The notes beneath the pieces are model-generated. The model was not told the origin of the DNA. It did no database searches and saw only the letters and a program-made list of their open reading frames with translations. A stretch of DNA of 64,000 bases from Erythrocercus mccallii (lineage: Eukaryota; Chordata; Aves; Passeriformes; Dicruridae), in the NCBI GenBank assembly GCA_013397435.1, contig VZRG01000033.1, forward strand, positions 7,703-71,702. Direction: 5' to 3'. The position numbers were made by a program, and so were the translations under genes. Below, piece after piece: positions 59,528 to 64,000 of this stretch (the stretch's first letter is position 1; each line of letters opens with the position of its first letter).

Positions 59528-62254
59528 TTATTTGTAATGCATAAAAGTGTGAAGTGCATACATTCGGGTGCATACATCCCAGTTTAATCAACATCCTTGA
59601 TTAAGCATCAAATACTGTGTTGTAGGAAAAAAATTTTGATCTTAATAATATCAATGGCTCCAAGGTTTAGCCTCAAACACAAGGCCACCTGCCTGTACAG
59701 GCAAACTGACTTAGAAAGAATGTTTAAAATTTTCCAAGTTTCTAAAGAACAACCCTATAGGCAAAACTCTCCTTGATCACTCTGGTGTCAATATTAAGTT
59801 GTGTATTTCTCATATTTGAACAAAAGTAGCGGAAATTATAGGTGATTGAAAGATAATAAAGCAGAGGTAAAAAAAAAATTGGACATGACATGTTACCTTC
59901 ATAAAAAGAAAACAAGGAGTTTAAGCAATGGTAGGGAGAAAGGAGTCAGAAATTGATGAGGAATATTTTGGAGTCACATATGAAAATATTATGGTAGGGA
60001 ATAAAAACTAATCTGGAATACCAGATACAAACCATGTACTTCTCTGGAATGTTGTTCCCAATGTTGATACCATTTTTCAGTGCACATCAAAACATTAAGT
60101 GAAAATGGGCTTAATACAGTGATTTCTTTAAGTTTCAGCATTTGCCAGTTAAGCAAAGAAAGTGGGGGAAAAAAGAGGATTGGGTAAGACATCATTTGGA
60201 AGTCTTTCTCATGTTATTGCATTTCACAGGATTCAGGTATTGCTGCTTGAGAAATTCTGAAGGTTCTAGGAACCCCATAAAGTACATTTTGGCACCACTT
60301 CTCAAATGATTCTTTTGGGAGTTGACAAATTAAGAGAAATTTATTCTTCTGCTCAGTAGTAACACCTTTTCTGTTGCTGCAGAATATAATGCTGGAAAAA
60401 AAATTAGTGGATTTCCTAGACTTGTTTTTGATATGTCCATCTGCTGTTGGTGCTAGCTATTTGAGTTGTCCAGAGCTCCTTGAAGTACTGGAGAAGGAAT
60501 AGAGAGGGATTACATACATGTCCCCTCAGAGAATATAAAGCACTTGATGTATTAAGCACTCAGAAACAAACACAGCTCCCCAGAGAAAACTGACAATTAA
60601 CATTTATTTATACCTGAGTGTATGTATGTAAAACTAGCATCTGTGCAGAGAAGATGAATAAAAATTTTCACAGTGGAATATTTTTGAGGATTAGATTCTC
60701 TCTGTGCAGCAGAAAGAATACCTGTTCTTTATGTCCAAGATGCATCAAGAGCCCTAGAGGTATTAATATGTCTAGTGTTCATGATGAAAGAAAGGGATAC
60801 TAAAATGACATGTGAGATGCTGAGATACTTGGAAATAAATTTAACTAAATTTTCAGAACCAATTACATGTGTGGAAATGCAAAAAGTAAAAGAAACCCAT
60901 TTCACTAAATATTGGTACTGTCAAGATTGCTTGTAAAGTGCTTTTTATAAACATCATGAAGAATAGGAAGGCACATCCACAGCTCTTTTGGAAAGGTTCA
61001 TCTCTTTTAAGGAATAAGGAGAATAATTTCTTTGCAGGTACTTGATTTGGTGTAGATGGACTTTGCAGTTAATTCCCTAAATGGCTGAGCAAGATACTGT
61101 GAGGGAAGGAGGAGGAGTAGTAAAAGTATCTCTTTGATGTCCATGTCTTAATCCGGAATTGGTTTTGATTTGATCTTTGGAGTGGCAAGACTAAGCCTAT
61201 GATTTGCAGATTTGTAAAATCTATATTCTTACTGGACTGTAATAGAAAAAGTAACCAAACAGGTGGATCTACTCTCAGTTATACATCAAACAAATTCAAT
61301 TTACATTTTGTCCTGTTTCTGATTCAAATTTGTGAGGGTTAAGGCAAAACCGGGCTCTAGAAGAGAATTTGTCATTGGAACCATTTTTGGATTTAGTTCC
61401 AGACCAGATACATAAAAATAGGGGTGTGCCTATCATCTGGGAGTCTAAAGTCATAGTCTAACAGCAAGGCTTGATTCAGTTGCTTAAACATAGTTATCTC
61501 AGACTTTCCTGCTTCAAGCTGTTGATCCAGAAGGGCTCGGATTTCCCGCGTCTTACATCACATTTACAACATTTGTGTATCATAATAGCTGAAAGGACCA
61601 GTTTTAGTCAACTGAATTGAATCTGCCATAAATATAGTTACTGGACCCTATGATATGTTGAGCAGATTGGTAAGAAGTCTCTTGTCTCCACCATTTTTTT
61701 TTTTATTAGCACTCCTTTTCCTATAGTAGGAGCTTGGACACCTACTTTGTATCTAGACACCTAAAACATGTCTTTTAATTCTGTGTTGAATTCTACCATT
61801 TGTGGCTGCAGCAGTGCTTAGGGACTCAGTTCAATTGCCCCCACAAGATGCTCCTGCCACTGGAGACACTGTAAGCACCTGTGATAGCAATGTGGCTTTG
61901 GCAGATGGCACAGGACCTACAGTGTACTCATGCCCTTCTGGAGTGGTAGCTGGATGCAGTGCAGGCAATCCTAGGCTGTCCCAATGTCAGTAAATAGTTG
62001 TTTCTAGGCAAATAAATATTGTTTTATCTGCAAAGATCAGTATAAAAGGTTAGCAAGAACCTTAAAATGTTCCAGAATGGAGCCAGGTTATTAGGATGCT
62101 TCAATTCTCCTTTTAAAAAGAATTAGTTTAGTTAAAAGATTTAACTAACTTTCAGATCTATTTTTAAAGGGAGAAAAATAATGTACTAATATGAATACTT
62201 TATAAAGATGCAGTTTTTAAGTTGGTACAAAAAAGGACTCTGAAGACAATCACT
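59528..62254. other. Intergenic, no gene seen
   Basis: AT-rich unique DNA. The frame at 61802-61993 is short and without domain. The string ACACCTACTTTGTATCTAGACACCTAAAAC near 61739 hints at an old GGCACCTAAA-type repeat but is too degraded to call. Confidence 0.4.
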
Positions 62255-62335
62255 CCAACAGGATTTAGCTCCAGGTGAGGTCTGTAACCAGAAGGGCACA
62301 GGTTCAATCCGTATTGGGGTTATAGCTGGATTTGG
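62255..62335 (+). mobile_element. tRNA-derived SINE or tRNA relic
   Basis: GGTTCAATCC at 62301-62310 is a close RNA polymerase III B-box match (GGTTCRANNCC). About 35 bp before it, TTTAGCTCCAGGTGAGG at 62264-62280 resembles an A box (TTAGCTCAGTGG), followed by TGTAACCAGAAGGGCACA. The order recalls the tRNA head of sauropsid Pol III SINEs, with the D-to-anticodon part shortened. No clover-leaf can be folded, so it is not a functional tRNA. Confidence 0.38.
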
Positions 62336-63555
62336 ACCAGCAGCATCCGCCCACTGCAAGGGATTTAGAATCAGAATTTTTTAAATGGTGGAATCACTGA
62401 GAAGGCAATTGTTTTTAAGTGATTTGCTATTCCTCTGTGATTAAATTGTGGGAAAAGCATAATTTTACTTCAAAGATATCCTAAACAGAAGGACTGCCTT
62501 AGGACCCTAGAGTGGGTTCAGATTTAGACATTCAAAACTAGTTACCCTTCAATGCACTGGAATGTGGACAAATTAAAATTCTGGAGCTGGCCAACTCTAA
62601 TATAATTTTATAACCAGTACCTGTCAAGTGCATTTTTAACAATAAAAGATAATGCTGAATTTTTGTAATGGATGTGGCTGATATTGAGTTTGTAGTTTGT
62701 GATTATGAGATCATTATATTCAAAAATCACACTTTGTTTTGTGTGTGGTATAAGTAGACAAGTCTGAAACTGTGTTTTTGTCACTGCCTTAAAATATGGT
62801 CTCATGATTATTTTGTACATGTGGTAAAACTTGCTACCTTGCCCCAGATCATCAAAGCACCAAGGCACATGCTGAAATAAGCATTAGTATCATGTTACAT
62901 AAAATAATAGAAAAAGATCAAAATTGGAAAGTTTTAACCTTGCATGTATTAAAACCCACAGTGTTACGTTTGCACTGAGTTTCTACTGATGCCAAGATAC
63001 AATATTTTAATGTTATCAAGCTTAACTAATGTGCAAAGTACATCCTCTTATCTCTCATTGCTAGGAGAAATGACACTGCTCTAAGATCTCAGAAGGTGAT
63101 CACAGGATATCAAGTATGCAAAGGCAGGCCAAGTTGAAAAGTCTTCAGAGATCCCTGCTCTCAGTATGCAACTTATAGATAAAGTTGAGAGAAATTAAAT
63201 CCAGCGCTTTCTGTGGATATAAATCCAAATTTCATCTGATGGCAAGTTTCCCTTATTGAGTGGTTTTAGCAGCTTTCAGACCTTGGTTCAAGGAGAACTG
63301 AAATAATCTGTAAATTATGCTGTAGCTATTATGGCTATTTATTCATATGGTAAAAAGGCAACATTATTCTGTCAGTAGATCTCAGCATCCTAGAAGGCAC
63401 AGAGAAGACCTTGAAAAAGGGAATATATTTTCAGGAAGATTATTTATCTCACTCTTCAAAATAATCAATAGGTTAATTAATTGCCTATTTCAAAAAGTAC
63501 TAAGATTCTATACTATTGATGGTTTTCATAATTGAAACAAAGGAAATTTTAAATA
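62336..63555. other. Intergenic, no gene seen
   Basis: AT-rich unique DNA; short frames at 62608-62868 and 63347-63535 have no domain. Confidence 0.4.
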
Positions 63556-63559
63556 TCAA

Positions 63560-63960
63560 CAATTTTAGTGCAAATGGCTTCATTAACATGCAGCAGAGAA
63601 CTTACGCCTACATCGTTGATACCATTTTTCTTGTTTAATCTATGGCAGCTATGCAAACTGGCAGCACTTAACATGATTATGTCAAGATCTCACACAAGTT
63701 AGCTCACAGCCAAGGGCTGACATCTAGAGTCAATATGCCAGGGCTAATTATGTTGATGTCAAAAGTTACCTTTCTTTATGCATGTTAAATGTTCCACATA
63801 GATTAAAACATGTTTGTGTACTGTGAATTTTACCCAAAAGCTTGTACAAAAAGGTCAGCAAGCTTTGATGCGATTTAATTACAATAGTGTTGATTATGTG
63901 TGCCGTGTAATCTGATATTATGATCAAAGTCAAGTGTGGGATTTGGGAAAAAAGTATGTA
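63560..63960. promoter_or_regulatory. Putative conserved non-coding element, right edge
   Basis: A long non-repetitive block of balanced composition, including TTCATTAACATGCAGCAG, ACTTACGCCTACATCG, GGCAGCTATGCAAACTGGCAGC, GCCAGGGCTAATTATG, GATGCGATTTAATTACAATAG (TAATTA at 63876-63881) and TATGATCAAAGTCAAG (TCF/LEF-like). Few bases look like simple sequence, and several CpGs persist. Of the distal blocks it looks most like a deeply conserved vertebrate enhancer, and it may continue beyond the window. Confidence 0.45.
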
Positions 63961-64000
63961 TTATGACTTTTAATTATAATTTTTGCTGGATGATTATGCC

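Noticed and set aside
59212..59577. 121-codon minus-strand frame with a Tyr/Ile repeat
   Set aside because: The repeat is the AT microsatellite; the rest has no recognisable domain.
1..64000. Conserved microRNA, tRNA or rRNA genes and CRISPR arrays
   Set aside because: I looked for familiar mature miRNA sequences, clover-leaf A/B-box pairs, rRNA strings and regularly spaced repeats and found none that hold up; an unfamiliar miRNA hairpin could be missed without folding software.

Overview
The window looks like a stretch of vertebrate, most likely bird, chromosome with no recognisable protein-coding gene. The bird reading rests on two clear CR1 LINE copies (about 19.2-20.2 kb and 39.7-40.7 kb), the absence of L1 or Alu-type repeats, a low overall repeat load, AT-rich intergenic sequence, and two short CpG islands. 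None of the open frames resembles a known protein, apart from broken reverse-transcriptase remnants inside CR1. No rRNA, tRNA gene, CRISPR array or operon-like layout is visible. Everything said about conservation is inference from composition and motif density, because no alignment could be run.

Layout. (1) 0-5.6 kb is the regulatory-looking end. It has mixed-composition, homeobox-motif-rich blocks that resemble conserved non-coding elements (CNEs), a CpG island at about 1.8-2.3 kb with a (GTCCC)5 quadruplex-type tract, and a second CpG island at about 5.24-5.55 kb. The second island carries two tandem REST/NRSF (RE1) matches 29 bp apart. This is the most specific functional signal in the window. 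(2) 5.6-39 kb is AT-rich intergenic sequence with scattered CNE-like islands (about 23.2, 29.4, 32.7, 35.2, 38.3 and 39.0 kb), one CR1, a MIR-type SINE relic at 32.3 kb, a possible palindromic MITE relic at 7.6 kb, and an uninterrupted 65-base T run at 24.07 kb. (3) 39.7-54 kb is the repeat-bearing part: a CR1, two much older CR1-like copies in opposite orientations (42.1-42.7 kb plus strand, 46.7-47.3 kb minus strand), one candidate solo LTR (45.19-45.65 kb), one better-supported minus-strand solo LTR (53.03-53.62 kb) and a (GAAA)17 microsatellite. (4) 54-64 kb is again mostly featureless, with a tRNA-derived SINE relic near 62.3 kb and a strong CNE-like block at the right edge.

Taken together, this is best read as a gene desert or a large intron beside a developmental or neuronal gene. 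Promoter or CpG elements lie at the left end and distal enhancer candidates are spread across the rest. The target gene cannot be named from this sequence. I found no novel protein system. The points most worth following are the tandem RE1, the old retroelement relics, the LTR with a MYB-like inverted repeat, and the long homopolymer.
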